A stretch of DNA of 64,000 nt from Nocardia carnea (GCF_029868855.1 NZ_JARWOV010000088.1:25521-89520), one strand, 5' to 3'. Shown: positions 41,827 through 55,316, counted from the stretch's first letter. Notes: generated by a model from the letters alone, not told the origin. Translations and numbers: made by a program.

Positions 41827-42762
41827 TCACGAGTTCCCGTGGCGGGGTCGCGGTTCCGGTTCCGCAGCCGTCGCACGCCCGTCACATTGCGCCACGGCGG
41901 CCAGGATCGCCCGCACCGCGGGCCCCGCTTCAGGGACCGGAACGAGCGGATAGACGTGGAAGGCGCCGGTCACTTCGGTGAAATGCACTGCCGAACCGGC
42001 CCGTTCGGCGAACAGCCGCGCATCGGGGTGCAGGATGTCGTGGGTGCCCATGAAGATATCGGTCGGCGGTAGCCCCTCCAGCGGGCCGTTGATCGGGCTC
42101 AGCTCGGGGAGACCGAGATCGTCCCCGCCGGCCCAGACCCGGCCGGCCTCCAGCAGAGCGGGGCGCGCCAGCCACGGATCCGCGGCTTCGACCCGATCGA
42201 TCTCGGGGTTCGACAACTGCATATCCAGACACGGCGAGAGCAGGATCAACCGCGCCGGCGCCGGTAACCCCGTCGCCGGCAGGGACTGGGCCAGTGTGAG
42301 CGCGAGGGTCCCGCCGGCCGAATCCCCGGCGACCACGACGCGCGCGGGGTCGACGTCGGCCAGCACACCCCGGTAGATCTCGGTCAGGTAAGGGCGCGCG
42401 TCCCGGTAGGTATACCGCGGAGCCAGCGGGTAGATGGGCACCTCCACCCGATGTCCCGCCGCGACCAGCCGTGCGATGAACCGCCAATGCCACCGGCTGA
42501 TCTCCCGGAAGAAACTGCCGCCGTGCACATAGATCACCACGGTGCCGGATTCCCGGCCCGGCCGCGGCACCACCGTATAGCTCGGAAAACCGGCGACGGC
42601 ACGGCAGGAGACCGAGTAACGCCGCCGCAATCCCCGCGGTGGCGCATGATCACCCGGCGGTTCGGCCATCGCCGCACGCGCCTTCTCGGCGGTGTCCATA
42701 CCGCGCTTACGGGTCAGCCGCAGGTATACCGACACCGCCCGGCTACGACGACCGACCATCAT
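41827..42762 (-). CDS. alpha/beta hydrolase, hormone-sensitive lipase type
   Basis: A 311-residue esterase of the HSL family. The oxyanion motif is VYVHGGSFF, the nucleophile is in VVAGDSAGGTLAL, the acid in MGTHDILHPD and the histidine in GAFHVYPL. The N-terminus (VSVYLRLTRKRG) is basic. It probably cleaves short-chain acyl or lipid esters in the cytoplasm. It is divergent from the zinc-ribbon gene at 42849. Confidence 0.9.
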   Translation of the reverse strand: MMVGRRSRAVSVYLRLTRKRGMDTAEKARAAMAEPPGDHAPPRGLRRRYSVSCRAVAGFPSYTVVPRPGRESGTVVIYVHGGSFFREISRWHWRFIARLVAAGHRVEVPIYPLAPRYTYRDARPYLTEIYRGVLADVDPARVVVAGDSAGGTLALTLAQSLPATGLPAPARLILLSPCLDMQLSNPEIDRVEAADPWLARPALLEAGRVWAGGDDLGLPELSPINGPLEGLPPTDIFMGTHDILHPDARLFAERAGSAVHFTEVTGAFHVYPLVPVPEAGPAVRAILAAVAQCDGRATAAEPEPRPRHGNS

Positions 42763-42848
42763 CTCTCCTCGCTCGGCACCCAGCGCACGCGGATCGGCCG
42801 GACCATATCGCGATGCGGCCCACTACCCGGCCACGCTACCGTCAACCC

Positions 42849-43217
42849 ATGTGCGACAACAGGGACCATCGCTACCGCACCCACTACGTGTGCCCGGCAT
42901 GCCGGGTCTCGCAGAAGCGCTGGGCTCCGATGTCCCACAACGGCCGCGCCGAGCCGCCCTGCTGTCCCCGGTGCTCGACCGAGATGCGCAACGCCGGCCA
43001 CGATTTCGCCGCGCCGCGCCGGCACGACAACGCGGGATGGTCGGTGGTGGCGGCGGTCCTGGCGGCCGGCCTCCGCTATGACGGCTACGAACCCTGCGGC
43101 TGCGGCCGCGAACCGAAGTCCCGCCCCCGGACCCGCGCCGAACTACGTGCCCGCCTCGACCACGCCACCCGCCACGGCTTCCCGCCCGCCGAGGCACTGT
43201 CGCTCCGCCACGGGTGA
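42849..43217 (+). CDS. small zinc-ribbon protein
   Basis: A 122-residue protein with paired cysteines: CPACR near residue 16 and CCPRC near residue 38, plus a C-G-C-G block later, a zinc-ribbon pattern. It starts MCDNRDHRYRTHYVCPACR. Related proteins occur across actinobacteria and are sometimes misannotated; none has a known function to my knowledge. No ribosome binding site is seen before the ATG, and a leaderless transcript is possible. Confidence 0.75.
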   Translation: MCDNRDHRYRTHYVCPACRVSQKRWAPMSHNGRAEPPCCPRCSTEMRNAGHDFAAPRRHDNAGWSVVAAVLAAGLRYDGYEPCGCGREPKSRPRTRAELRARLDHATRHGFPPAEALSLRHG

Positions 43218-43298
43218 GTCCGCCGACCGCCACCTGACCGCGCGCCCCGAGCCCGGCCGTCTACCGGCGAGGCACTCCGCGGTTCCTGCCATGGCGAA

Positions 43299-43328
43299 AG
43301 CCTCGCGCCGGGACACGGCCACGAGGCT
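43299..43328. terminator. possible hairpin between convergent genes
   Basis: AGCCTCG and CGAGGCT pair over 7 bp around 16 bases, with an inner GCC/GGC pair. It lies between the convergent zinc-ribbon gene and der. There is no T tract, so terminator function is only suggested. Confidence 0.3.
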
Positions 43329-43477
43329 CAGCGGAAAGTTGTGCTGTGCTCACCGACCGAAGGATCCGCGGGTGGTGGCCGCAGCAGGGGTGCATGTGGT
43401 CCTCAGCGGTCGACATACCGAGGAACACACCGCCCATTCCGCTGATCTACGCTGCGGACCACACTCCACGCCCCAGC

Positions 43478-44905
43478 TCACTTCTTGGGGCGCTTCTCCC
43501 GAACTCGCACCGAAATACGCACCGGTGACCCGTCGAACCCGAACTCTTCGCGCAGCCGGCGTTCCAGGAACCGCCGGTAACCGGCCTCGAGGAACCCCGT
43601 GGTGAACAACACGAAGGTCGGCGGCCGGGTGGTCGCCTGGGTGGCGAACAGCACCCGCGGTAGCCGGCCACCGCGCATGGGCGGCGGAGTCGCGGCGATC
43701 ACTTCTTTCAGCCAGGTGTTCAACCGGCCGGTCGGAATCCGCTTGTCCCAGGATTCGAGCGCGGTCTCCATGGCGGGCACCAGTTTCTGCACCGCTCGCC
43801 CGGTGTGTGCGGAGATGTTCACCCGCTGCGCCCACGGCACGCGGATCAGGTCGCGGTCCACCTCGCGGTCGAGTTGCAGGCGGCGATCCTCGTCCACCAG
43901 ATCCCATTTGTTGAACGCCAGTACCAACGCGCGCCCGGAATCGGCGACCAGGCTGATAACCCGCAGGTCCTGTTCGGTGATCGGCTGGGAGGCGTCGATC
44001 AGCATGATCGCGACCTCGGAGGCCTCCAGCGCCGATTTGGTGCGCAGCGACGCGTAGAACTCGGTACCGCTGGCATTGGCGACCTTGCGGCGCAGTCCCG
44101 CGGTGTCGACGAACCGCCATACCTTGCCGCCCAGTTCCACCAGCGAGTCCACCGGGTCGACGGTGGTACCGGCGATATCGTGCACCACCGACCGTTCATC
44201 GTCGGCGAGCTTGTTCAGCAGGCTGGATTTGCCGACATTCGGTTTCCCGACCAGTGCCACCCGGCGCGGCCCGCCGGTACCGCCGGCGCCCTCGCGCGGG
44301 GTCTCGGGCAGTACCCCGAGCACATCGTCGAGCAGATCGCCGGTGCCGCGGCCGTGCGCCGCCGACACCATCCGCGGCTCGCCCAGCCCCAGCGACCACA
44401 GTGCGGCCGCATCGGCTTCTACCCGCTGGTCGTCGACCTTGTTCGCGACCAGGATCACCGGCGTCTTCGCCCGCCGCAGCACCTTCACCGCGGCCTCGTC
44501 GGTGGCGGTGGCGCCGACCACGGCATCCACCACGAGCAGGATCGCGTCGGCGGTGTTCATCGCGAGTTCGGCCTGGCGGGCCACCGACTGCTGCAACCCT
44601 TTGGCGTCCGGTTCCCAGCCGCCCGTGTCCTGCACCCAGAACCGGCGGCCCGCCCAGCTCGCCTCGTAGGAGACACGGTCGCGAGTCACCCCGGGCACAT
44701 CCTCGACCACCGCTTCGCGGCGTCCCAGGATCCGGTTCACCAGCGTCGATTTCCCGACATTCGGGCGGCCGACCACGGCCAGAGTGGGCATCGGCAACTG
44801 GTCGGCGGCCTCGGGGTCACCGGCCAGGTCGGTGATCTCCCATTCGGTTTCGTCGTTCCACACGCCGTCGCCGGCGAGTACATCGCTCATCGTCTCCCCG
44901 CTCAT
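43478..44905 (-). CDS. der: ribosome biogenesis GTPase Der
   Basis: A 475-residue double GTPase. Two G domains show [18 protein letters not shown] and [18 protein letters not shown], followed by a KH-like C-terminal domain ending RVREKRPKK. Der assists 50S assembly. The N-terminus has about 38 extra residues before the first G domain, as is common in actinobacteria. It overlaps cmk by 4 bases (ATGA). The order cmk-der matches mycobacteria. Confidence 0.97.
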   Translation of the reverse strand: MSGETMSDVLAGDGVWNDETEWEITDLAGDPEAADQLPMPTLAVVGRPNVGKSTLVNRILGRREAVVEDVPGVTRDRVSYEASWAGRRFWVQDTGGWEPDAKGLQQSVARQAELAMNTADAILLVVDAVVGATATDEAAVKVLRRAKTPVILVANKVDDQRVEADAAALWSLGLGEPRMVSAAHGRGTGDLLDDVLGVLPETPREGAGGTGGPRRVALVGKPNVGKSSLLNKLADDERSVVHDIAGTTVDPVDSLVELGGKVWRFVDTAGLRRKVANASGTEFYASLRTKSALEASEVAIMLIDASQPITEQDLRVISLVADSGRALVLAFNKWDLVDEDRRLQLDREVDRDLIRVPWAQRVNISAHTGRAVQKLVPAMETALESWDKRIPTGRLNTWLKEVIAATPPPMRGGRLPRVLFATQATTRPPTFVLFTTGFLEAGYRRFLERRLREEFGFDGSPVRISVRVREKRPKK

Positions 44906-45684
44906 CCGGCCGCGCCCCGGGGGCGTAGCGCGGACCGCTCGTACGACCGGTCCAGCTGCCGGGCGACTTCCCGGAACAGCTCGTCGATCGTTTCGTCCAT
45001 GGTCAGCTTGCTGGTGTCGACCTGCACCGCGTCCTCGGCGCGGCGCAGCGGCGAAACCGCCCGGGTCGAATCGAGGCGGTCGCGGCGTTCGACGTCGGCG
45101 AGTACGCCGGCGTAGTCGTCCCCGCGGCCCTCGGCGATGTTCTGCTGATTGCGCCGATGCGCCCGCGCCTCGGCGGAGGCGGTCAGGTAGATCTTGGCGT
45201 CGGCGTCGGGCAGCACAGTGGTGCCGATATCCCGGCCCTCGACCACGATGCGCCCGGCACTCACCGCGATCTCGCGCTGCAGCGCCACCAGTTGTTCGCG
45301 GACCTCCGGTACGGCCGATACCGCCGATACCGCGGCGGTGACCTCCGGGCCGCGGATCTCCGCGCGCACATCGTCACCGCCGAGTTCGATCAGTTCGCTC
45401 TCGGGGTCGGTACCGATCCGCAGCGGCATATCGGTGACCGCCGCGATCACGGCGGCGGAATCGGCCGGGTCGATACCGGCCCGCAGCACCTGCAGGGTCG
45501 CGACCCGGTACATGGCCCCGGTATCGAGGTAACGAGCCGAAAGCCGGGTCGCCAGCCGCCGCGAAACGCTGGACTTACCGGTGCCCGAGGGCCCGTCCAT
45601 CGCCACCACGAGCGACCGGTCGCCCGCCGGATCCGCGACGACCCCGACCGGAGCTTCCATACCGAACACCTCGGCCCCGTTCAC
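44902..45684 (-). CDS. cmk: cytidylate kinase
   Basis: A 260-residue nucleoside monophosphate kinase. The P-loop is [12 protein letters not shown], the CMP-binding part [13 protein letters not shown], and [21 protein letters not shown] is characteristic of Cmk. It phosphorylates CMP and dCMP. It begins at GTG 45684, overlapping the rluB stop. The first 20 residues are an extension before the P-loop strand; a later start is possible. Confidence 0.96.
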   Translation of the reverse strand: MNGAEVFGMEAPVGVVADPAGDRSLVVAMDGPSGTGKSSVSRRLATRLSARYLDTGAMYRVATLQVLRAGIDPADSAAVIAAVTDMPLRIGTDPESELIELGGDDVRAEIRGPEVTAAVSAVSAVPEVREQLVALQREIAVSAGRIVVEGRDIGTTVLPDADAKIYLTASAEARAHRRNQQNIAEGRGDDYAGVLADVERRDRLDSTRAVSPLRRAEDAVQVDTSKLTMDETIDELFREVARQLDRSYERSALRPRGAAG

Positions 45685-47087
45685 AATGACACCGCCTCGT
45701 AGAGTTTGCCGATTTCGTCCCGGCCCAGTACCCGCAGGGTGCCCGGCCGTTGATCGGCCAGTACCACCGGGCCGATATGCGTGCGGACCAGCCGGGTCAC
45801 CGGGTGACCGACCGCGTCCAGCAACCGTCGCACGATATGCTTGCGCCCCTCGTGCAACACCACCTTCACCAGAGATCGTCCCGCGTCGACCTCCAGGACC
45901 TGGAACTTGTCGACACTGGCGGGCCCGTCCTCGAGTTCCACGCCGTCCCGCAGGATCTTGCCGATGGAACGGTGCACCTCACCCTGCACGGTCGCGAGGT
46001 AGGTCTTGGACACCTGGTACGAGGGATGCATCAGCCGGTGCGCCAGATCTCCGTCATTGGTGAGCAGCAACAGCCCCTCGGTATCGGCGTCCAGCCGGCC
46101 GACATGGAACAACCGCTGTCCGGCGGCGACCCGCTCGGCGACGATATCGCCCACACACGGACGGCCCAGATCGTCGGACATGGTGGATTGCCAGCCCTTG
46201 GGTTTGTTCAGCGCCAGATGCACCAGTTCTTCGCGCACCACCACCCGGATACCGTCCACCCGCACCACGGCGTTCTCGGGGTCGATTCGCAAACCCTGTT
46301 CACGCACGATGATGCCGTCCACCTCGACACGCCCCTGGTCGATCATCTCCTCGGCCGCGCGCCGCGAGGCGACACCGGCCTTGGCCAGGACCTTCTGCAG
46401 GCGCTCACCTTCGCCCCAGGGCATCTTCTCGTGGCCGGGCTCGTCCGGTTCCACATGCTGATGGCGCGCGGGTTTGGCGTTGTTCAGCTGCGGTGCGCCA
46501 CCGGACCGGGCGGCCGGAGTCCTACGAGCGGAAGAGCCCCCGCCGGGGCGTCCGCCGGACCGCGAGCCACCGGCCGAACCGCTACGTCCGGTAGACGGGC
46601 CACCACGCCCGGCGGCAGGGGAACTGTTCCGCCCTGCGACAGAGGGGCCACCACGTCCTACGGTTCCGGAACCACCACGCCCCGACTCGGCAGCGCCGCT
46701 ACGCCCGGCCGAGCCCGATCCGCCACGGGTTGCCGCGGCCGAGCCGCTACGACTCGGGACCCCGGTACCGCGACGTCCACCGGCACCGCTTCCCCCGGCA
46801 GGGGCGAAACCGCCCCGGCCGGCGCCGCGACGTCCGATCGGCGCGTCCGCACCTCCGGTTCGCCCGGTCCGCACCTGGTCACTGCGTGCTCCACGTTCGG
46901 TGCTGCGGGTTCCGCCACCGCGGCCGGTCCGCGGCGGTTCACTACCACGGCCGTTGCGGGGGAACTCACCGCCACGGCGGGCCTCCCCCGCCCCGCTGGG
47001 TGCGCCGCGTCCGCGACCGGCCCGGATGGGCTGGTCTCCGCGCTGTCTACGATCCGGTGTGCCATCTCGGCGAGCGGGTGTATTCAC
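45681..47087 (-). CDS. rluB: rRNA pseudouridine synthase RluB type, with long RG/SG-rich N-terminal tail
   Basis: A 468-residue protein. Residues 1-221 are low complexity (Gly, Arg, Ser, Pro), probably disordered and RNA-binding. The S4 domain follows from M222 ([20 protein letters not shown]), then the catalytic domain with the aspartate in [17 protein letters not shown]. It modifies 23S rRNA helix 89 or a nearby site, by family knowledge. GTG 47087 has AGGA upstream and begins 9 bp after scpB. The tail is much longer than in E. coli RluB. Confidence 0.93.
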   Translation of the reverse strand: MNTPARRDGTPDRRQRGDQPIRAGRGRGAPSGAGEARRGGEFPRNGRGSEPPRTGRGGGTRSTERGARSDQVRTGRTGGADAPIGRRGAGRGGFAPAGGSGAGGRRGTGVPSRSGSAAATRGGSGSAGRSGAAESGRGGSGTVGRGGPSVAGRNSSPAAGRGGPSTGRSGSAGGSRSGGRPGGGSSARRTPAARSGGAPQLNNAKPARHQHVEPDEPGHEKMPWGEGERLQKVLAKAGVASRRAAEEMIDQGRVEVDGIIVREQGLRIDPENAVVRVDGIRVVVREELVHLALNKPKGWQSTMSDDLGRPCVGDIVAERVAAGQRLFHVGRLDADTEGLLLLTNDGDLAHRLMHPSYQVSKTYLATVQGEVHRSIGKILRDGVELEDGPASVDKFQVLEVDAGRSLVKVVLHEGRKHIVRRLLDAVGHPVTRLVRTHIGPVVLADQRPGTLRVLGRDEIGKLYEAVSL

Positions 47088-47096
47088 GATTTCCTG

Positions 47097-47753
47097 TCAA
47101 TCCTCGGCGCCGAGGTTCAGATCGTCCTCGGCGGGTTTGCGCAGTCTGGTGTAGCGGGGGTCCGTCTCCAGACTGTCGTTGATCTCATCGATCAGGTCGA
47201 CGCCCGGCAGCAGCGGCGCCAGCTCCGGCAGATCGTTCAGCGACGCCAGCCCGATTCGTTCCAGGAACAGTTCGGTGGTGCCGTAGAGCGTGCCGTTGGT
47301 TTCCGGGTCGGTGCCCGCCTCGGTGATCAGTCCCCTGGCGAGCAGGGTGCGCATCACACCGTCGACATTGACTCCGCGCACCGCGCTGACCCGGGCCCGG
47401 GTCACCGGCTGCCGATATGCCACCACCGCCAGCGTCTCCAGTGCCGCCCGCGTCAACTTCGACCGGGCGCCGTCGAGCAACATACGCTCCACATACGGTG
47501 CGTACTCGCTGCGAGTATAGAAGCGCCACCCGTCCCCGGCGAAACGCAGATCGATCCCACTGCGTTGCGCGGCCAGTTCCGCCGACATCTCCCGCAGGGT
47601 TCGTTCGACCCGGCTCGCGGGCTCGTCCAGCGCGGTCGCCAGCTGTTCTACCGGCGCGGGAGTGTCCACCACCAGCAGGATCGCCTCGAGCGCCGCCCGG
47701 AATTCCGCATCGTCGAGCGCCTCGGGCGCGAGTTCGGTCACACTCTCGCTCAT
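47097..47753 (-). CDS. scpB: segregation and condensation protein ScpB
   Basis: A 218-residue protein with two winged-helix domains: AALEAILLVVDTPAPVEQLATAL and LTRAALETLAVVAYRQPVTRARV, then VNVDGVMRTLLARGLITEAG. With ScpA and SMC it forms the bacterial condensin. AGGAG precedes ATG 47753. It lies 220 bp downstream of scpA, an unusual gap filled by a small overlapping frame. Confidence 0.96.
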   Translation of the reverse strand: MSESVTELAPEALDDAEFRAALEAILLVVDTPAPVEQLATALDEPASRVERTLREMSAELAAQRSGIDLRFAGDGWRFYTRSEYAPYVERMLLDGARSKLTRAALETLAVVAYRQPVTRARVSAVRGVNVDGVMRTLLARGLITEAGTDPETNGTLYGTTELFLERIGLASLNDLPELAPLLPGVDLIDEINDSLETDPRYTRLRKPAEDDLNLGAED

Positions 47754-47977
47754 ACTGCTCCTTCCGCCTTCGACCGCGGCTTCGCGCAGTCACGTCGCGC
47801 TGCCACCGCCCGGCCCGGCACGCACGGGGTCCGCGCTCGCCGGATGCGCGAAGTCTCCGAGCCGGGACGCCGCCTCTCTCCCGCCGGGCTCGACCCGGTC
47901 ACGTGGTGCTCGATCCGGATGTGCACAACTCCTGCGCGGTTGAGCGGTCCCGCCGCTGTCATACCCGGCTCGCTCAC
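47750..47977 (-). CDS. possible small protein coupled between scpA and scpB
   Basis: A 75-codon frame from GTG 47977 (overlapping the scpA TGA as GTGA) to a TGA at 47750 (overlapping the scpB ATG). It is basic and arginine-rich (GERRRPGSETSRIRRARTPC). GC at third positions is about 76 percent, below that of the flanking genes. The precise overlaps at both ends fit an operon, but the composition leaves open that it is leader sequence. Confidence 0.35.
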   Translation of the reverse strand: MSEPGMTAAGPLNRAGVVHIRIEHHVTGSSPAGERRRPGSETSRIRRARTPCVPGRAVAARRDCAKPRSKAEGAV

Positions 47978-48867
47978 CCGTAGTCCTCCTCGATCGCGAC
48001 CGGTGCGGCCTCGGCGTCGTCCCCGATCCAGCGGACCGCGAGCGGACCCAGCGGGTCGGGCTGATCGAATTCGATCGACTTGCCGCGGTACAGCTCGAGC
48101 AGCGCCAGGAACCGTGCCACGATCTGGATCGGCGCCGCGCAATCGGACACCAGATCGGCGAACGTGGTCCAGGTGCCGGCACCGCGGGCGCGGAGGCGTT
48201 CCAGCACCAGCGTGGCCTGTTCGGCGACCGATATGGCGTGCGCGTGCAGATGGTCCAGGCCCACCGTCGGCACGGGCCGCGGCCGGAACGCCGCCGCGGC
48301 GACCTCGGCGAACTCGGCCGCGTCCACTCCCAGCGTGACCTCCGGCAGCAGCCCCGCGAACCGCTCCTCCAGACCCACCGCCCGCGGATACCGCCGCAGC
48401 GCGGCCGCCTCGAGTTCGCCGAGCAGTTCGGCGACCTGTTTGAACGCCCGATACTGCAGTAACCGGGCGAACAGCAGATCCCGCGCCTCGAGCAGTTCCA
48501 GATCGTCGGGATCGGTCACTACCCCCGAGGGCAGCAGTCGCGCCGCCTTCAGATCCAGCAGGGTCGCGGCGACCACCAGGAACTCGGTGGTCTGATCCAG
48601 GATCTTGTCGGTGCGCAGCGAATTCCCCGGCTGGGTCAGCCCGGCGGTGAGTGCCTTGGTGTAGGCGATGAATTCGTCGGTGACCTGATGCAGCGCCACC
48701 TCCGTCACATCGAGGCGGCGCTGCGAGATCAGCTGCAACAGCAGATCGAAGGGGCCCTCGAAATTGCTCAGCCGCAGATGGAAACCGGTCTTCTCCGGCG
48801 CCGCGCCCGCGGCGTCGCCGGGTTCGCCGGTACTCGACGGTGCAGGTCCGGGTGCTGCCGCGCTCAC
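47974..48867 (-). CDS. scpA: segregation and condensation protein ScpA
   Basis: A 297-residue kleisin. The N-terminal motif FHLRLSNFEGPFDLLLQLISQRRLDVTEVAL binds the SMC neck, and the C-terminal winged helix ends near FLALLELYRGKSIEFDQ. GTG 48867 is chosen because it overlaps the parA stop (GTGA); a longer frame lies within parA. The first 30 residues are a disordered leader. Confidence 0.95.
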   Translation of the reverse strand: MSAAAPGPAPSSTGEPGDAAGAAPEKTGFHLRLSNFEGPFDLLLQLISQRRLDVTEVALHQVTDEFIAYTKALTAGLTQPGNSLRTDKILDQTTEFLVVAATLLDLKAARLLPSGVVTDPDDLELLEARDLLFARLLQYRAFKQVAELLGELEAAALRRYPRAVGLEERFAGLLPEVTLGVDAAEFAEVAAAAFRPRPVPTVGLDHLHAHAISVAEQATLVLERLRARGAGTWTTFADLVSDCAAPIQIVARFLALLELYRGKSIEFDQPDPLGPLAVRWIGDDAEAAPVAIEEDYG

Positions 48868-49802
48868 CGACCCGACCGGTGGATGACTTCCCGTGCCATC
48901 GCGCGATACGCCTCGGCACCACTGGATTTCGGCGCCCACGTGGTGATCGGTTCACCGGCCACACTCGCGTCCGGGAACCGGACGGTCCGCGCGATCGCGG
49001 TGTCGTACACGAGCTCCCCGAACACCTCCACCACACGCGCCATCACCTGCCGGGAATGCAACAGCCGCGCATCGAACATGGTGACCACGATGCCGTAGAG
49101 GCTCAGCCGCGGGTTCAACCGGTCCCGCACCTTCTCCACCGTATCGTTGAGCAACGCCAGACCGCGCAGCGAAAAGTACTCGCATTCCATCGGAATGATC
49201 ACGCCGTCCGAACACGCCAGCGCGTTCACCGTGAGCAGGCCGAGCGAAGGCTGGCAGTCGATGAGGATGTAGTCGTAGCGGTCCCGGATCGGTTCCAGCG
49301 CCCGGCCCAGCGACTGCTCCCGGCCGACCTCGTTCACCAGCTGGATCTCCGCTGCGGACAGATCGATATTGCTCGGCAGCAGATCCAGGTTCTCGACCTT
49401 GGTCTGCATGAGCACATCGTCGGCCCCGACCGGCGTCCCGATCAGCAGGTTGTGCACGGTCAGATCCAGGTCGTGGTGTGCCACGCCCAGACCCGCCGAC
49501 AGCGCACCCTGCGGGTCGAGATCCACCAGCAGCACCCGCCGCCCGTATTCGGCCAGCGCGGCACCCAGATTGATGGTCGAGGTGGTCTTGCCGACCCCGC
49601 CCTTCTGGTTACACATCGCCACGATGAGCGCATTGCCCTCGTGGGACGGTTCGGGCGGATCCGGGACCGGACGTAGCGGCCGCCCCGTCGGGCCGAGTTC
49701 GGCGCTCGCGGGGAGAGGTTCGGGGCCGGCGCCCCACACGGATGTGGCGCGCTCGTCGTTCTCGGCGCCCTTCGGCGGTTCCGCCGCTCCGGCTGTCGTC
49801 AC
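48864..49802 (-). CDS. parA: ParA/Soj-family ATPase
   Basis: A 312-residue deviant Walker ATPase: CNQKGGVGKTTSTINLGAALA, then LLVDLDPQGALSAGLG, and IDCQPSLGLLTVNAL. This is the second ParA found beside scpA/xerD in actinobacteria (Rv1708 type), not the origin-proximal parA. The first 58 residues form a Pro/Glu-rich extension. AAGGAG lies 9 bp before GTG 49802. No parB partner is adjacent. Confidence 0.93.
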   Translation of the reverse strand: MTTAGAAEPPKGAENDERATSVWGAGPEPLPASAELGPTGRPLRPVPDPPEPSHEGNALIVAMCNQKGGVGKTTSTINLGAALAEYGRRVLLVDLDPQGALSAGLGVAHHDLDLTVHNLLIGTPVGADDVLMQTKVENLDLLPSNIDLSAAEIQLVNEVGREQSLGRALEPIRDRYDYILIDCQPSLGLLTVNALACSDGVIIPMECEYFSLRGLALLNDTVEKVRDRLNPRLSLYGIVVTMFDARLLHSRQVMARVVEVFGELVYDTAIARTVRFPDASVAGEPITTWAPKSSGAEAYRAMAREVIHRSGR

Positions 49803-49987
49803 GATCCGCTGCTCCTTATACGTTCCTGCCCGTCACCTCGTAGAGCGTAACGAGGCCGATCAAGGCACGGTCTCGCTTTCGCCACGGTCCGGCTCCTCCT
49901 AGACGCTACCTGTTGACAGCACTCCGGCGCCCAGTGTGTCAACCGGCGTGTTCTGTGGTATCGGTGCAACGTCGAACCAGGTGTCGC

Positions 49988-50935
49988 TCATCGGGCCCGG
50001 GGGTGGGCGGTGGCCCAGACTTCCCGCAGCGTGCTCACCGTGACCATTGTGTAGATCTGGGTGGTGGTGACCGACGCGTGCCCCAGCAGTTCCTGCACCA
50101 CGCGGACGTCGGCGCCCCCGTCGAGCAGATGGGTGGCGAACGAATGCCGCAGGGTGTGCGGCGAAACCGTGGCCGTGATCCCCGCATGCTCCGCGGCGCG
50201 CTGCAGAACCTGCCAGGCGCTCTGCCGCGACAGCCGGCCACCCCGGACGTTGAGGAACAACGCGGCGGCCGATCCCGGGGCCCGCACCCCGGCACGTCCG
50301 TGCGCCGCCAATACGGGCCGGCCGCGCACCAGGTAGGCGTCCACGGCTCCCAGCGCGGGCCGTCCCACCGGGACGATGCGCTGTTTACCGCCCTTTCCCC
50401 GCAGCACCACGGCACGGCCCTCGAGGTCGAGATCGTCGAGATCGAGGCCGACGGTTTCCGAGATCCGCGCACCGGTCGAATACAGCAGCTCCAGCAGTGC
50501 GCGATCGCGGAGCCCGCGGGCGCCCGCATCCCCACCGGCCCCGGTATCCGAACCCACCGACTCCAGCAACCGCAGCACCTGATCCACCGGTAGCGCCTTG
50601 GGCAGCCGCTGACCCACCATCGGCGGTTTCACCGCGTGGGCGACATCGGCACTGATCAGCCCCTCCGCGGCAGCGAACCGATGCAGCCCGCGGACAGCGA
50701 TCAGCGCCCGCGCGACCGATCCCGGTGCCAGCGGCGGATGCCGGTCGTCGCCCGTACGCAGGGCGATCCCGAATTCACCGATATCGGTTTCGCGGACCGC
50801 CTCGAGGTCGTCGATTCCCCGCTCCTTCAGGTATTCCCGATACCGCCCGAGGTCGCGCCGGTACGCCGACAGTGTGCTGCGGGCGGCACCCCGCTCCACC
50901 GCGAGATGGTCCAGGTAGACATCGGCCTCGCGCAC
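49988..50935 (-). CDS. xerD: site-specific tyrosine recombinase XerD
   Basis: A 315-residue tyrosine recombinase. The catalytic residues lie in STGARISE (Arg), [14 protein letters not shown] (His-x-x-Arg), [12 protein letters not shown] (His and Tyr nucleophile). It resolves chromosome dimers at dif with XerC. GTG 50935 gives 13 bp to the Nudix gene stop; upstream ATGs are out of frame. The stop is 185 bp before parA. Confidence 0.95.
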   Translation of the reverse strand: MREADVYLDHLAVERGAARSTLSAYRRDLGRYREYLKERGIDDLEAVRETDIGEFGIALRTGDDRHPPLAPGSVARALIAVRGLHRFAAAEGLISADVAHAVKPPMVGQRLPKALPVDQVLRLLESVGSDTGAGGDAGARGLRDRALLELLYSTGARISETVGLDLDDLDLEGRAVVLRGKGGKQRIVPVGRPALGAVDAYLVRGRPVLAAHGRAGVRAPGSAAALFLNVRGGRLSRQSAWQVLQRAAEHAGITATVSPHTLRHSFATHLLDGGADVRVVQELLGHASVTTTQIYTMVTVSTLREVWATAHPRAR

Positions 50936-50948
50936 CGCATACCCGCCC

Positions 50949-53921
<2,973 letters not shown>

Positions 53922-55133
53922 CTAACCGGACCTACCGAGAACCTCGCGACCCCAGAGCTCGGCCCGGGTCAGCATGTCCTGGGCGCCGGCCAGCATCTCA
54001 CTTCCGTGCCCGACCGCAAGGATCGCGACGATCGCCGCCCCGAGCACCGCCAGCACGAGCAGCGCCGCCAGCACACCCGAGAACCTATTGCGATACAGCG
54101 TCGCCACCGCGGATGCGTCCATGATCGATTCCCCGACCTTCAACCGGGTCAGGAAGGTCGCCGGATTGCTGTCGCGGCGGCCGCGATCGAAGAATTCCTC
54201 CAGCGAGGCGCCGGCGCCCGCCGTGACGATCAGCGCGGCACCATGGTGGTGGGCGAGCAGTAGTGCCAGGTCGGCGGGCGCCCCGGAACCCGGGAAGGTG
54301 ATCGCGCCCAGACCCAGTTCCTTCACTCGCTCCAATCCTTCGGCCCGGCCGTCGAGGTCCGCGGGAATGATCAGTTCGGCGCCGCAGGTCAGCGTCTGGA
54401 TGGTCAGCTCGTCGGGATTGGCGACGATCAGATCCGGCCGATAGCCCGACCGCCGCAGTGCCTCGGCACCGGCACCCACCCCGATCAAGACCGGCGCGTA
54501 TTCCTTGATGAACGGTTTGAGTTTCTCGAGATCCTCGGCGTGACCGGGCCCCGCCCCGACCACCACAACCTGCCGCCCGCTCAGTTCCAGATCCGGTGCC
54601 GGTACACCGATACCGTCCATGAGCAGCGAGGATTCGGTCCGGATGAACTCCAGCGCGTCACCCGCGAACGATTCCAGGTGCTCGGCGAGCCCGTTGCGCG
54701 CCTCCCGCATCCGATCGGCGATCGCGTCTTCGTCCAGTTCCAGGCATTCGACCAGCACCTCGGGTTCCTTGCGGGTGAACCGATCGGCGTATACGACACC
54801 GTCCTCGATCCGCACCCGGGCACCGTCCTTGATGCGGCCGAAGGCGTCCGAGCTCACGGTGTCCAGCAGCAGCACACCTCCTGCGACCAGAACCTCGGGT
54901 CCGACGTTGGGGTACCGGCCGGAAATCGAAGGAGAGGTGTTCACCACCGCGATCACTCCGGCGGCGACGAGCTTGTCGGCGAGGGCCTGGTCGATGTCCA
55001 TTTCATCGAGAACGGCGATATCACCTGGCCCGACCCGTGCGAGTAGCCTCCGGGTATCGCGGTCGACCCGGGCGGTCCCGGTCCGGCCGGGCAGTGTCTC
55101 GGAACTCTTCGACAGCAGCGCCAGCATCCTCAT
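53922..55133 (-). CDS. steA: SteA-like septation protein (membrane-anchored)
   Basis: A 403-residue protein of the Rv1697/SteA family. It begins MRMLALLSKSS, then ARVDRDTRRLLARVGPGDIAVLDEMDID, and has a thiamin-pyrophosphokinase-like core (VVVVGAGPGHAEDLEKLKPF, YRPDLIVANPDEL). A transmembrane helix lies near residues 350-375 (FSGVLAALLVLAVLGAAIVA), followed by a short outside tail. In corynebacteria SteA works with SteB in cell separation. ATG 55133 fits the conserved N-terminus; a weak frame continues upstream. Confidence 0.92.
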   Translation of the reverse strand: MRMLALLSKSSETLPGRTGTARVDRDTRRLLARVGPGDIAVLDEMDIDQALADKLVAAGVIAVVNTSPSISGRYPNVGPEVLVAGGVLLLDTVSSDAFGRIKDGARVRIEDGVVYADRFTRKEPEVLVECLELDEDAIADRMREARNGLAEHLESFAGDALEFIRTESSLLMDGIGVPAPDLELSGRQVVVVGAGPGHAEDLEKLKPFIKEYAPVLIGVGAGAEALRRSGYRPDLIVANPDELTIQTLTCGAELIIPADLDGRAEGLERVKELGLGAITFPGSGAPADLALLLAHHHGAALIVTAGAGASLEEFFDRGRRDSNPATFLTRLKVGESIMDASAVATLYRNRFSGVLAALLVLAVLGAAIVAILAVGHGSEMLAGAQDMLTRAELWGREVLGRSG

Positions 55134-55316
55134 GCAGCGATGATGTCGGTAAACCCTCAACCTTCGGTGGAGACACGCCGTTGACCGGCCATCCATTCGC
55201 CCGCTCGAGCAATCGAACAGCTACCCGCGGCCAGGTCCGGCGGGTCGGCTGCACGCGGAACCCAGGCCACGGGGCACCGTATGCTGCCGGGCACAGCTAT
55301 TCGAAGAGGAGACGCC

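Noticed and set aside
43218..43477. tRNA gene in the spacer downstream of der
   Set aside because: No TTCRANNC arm or acceptor pairing could be found on either strand.
45750..48338. Long open frame on the plus strand opposite rluB, scpB and scpA
   Set aside because: It has the His/Arg/Gln-rich composition of an antisense shadow of GC-rich coding DNA, while three conserved genes occupy the other strand.
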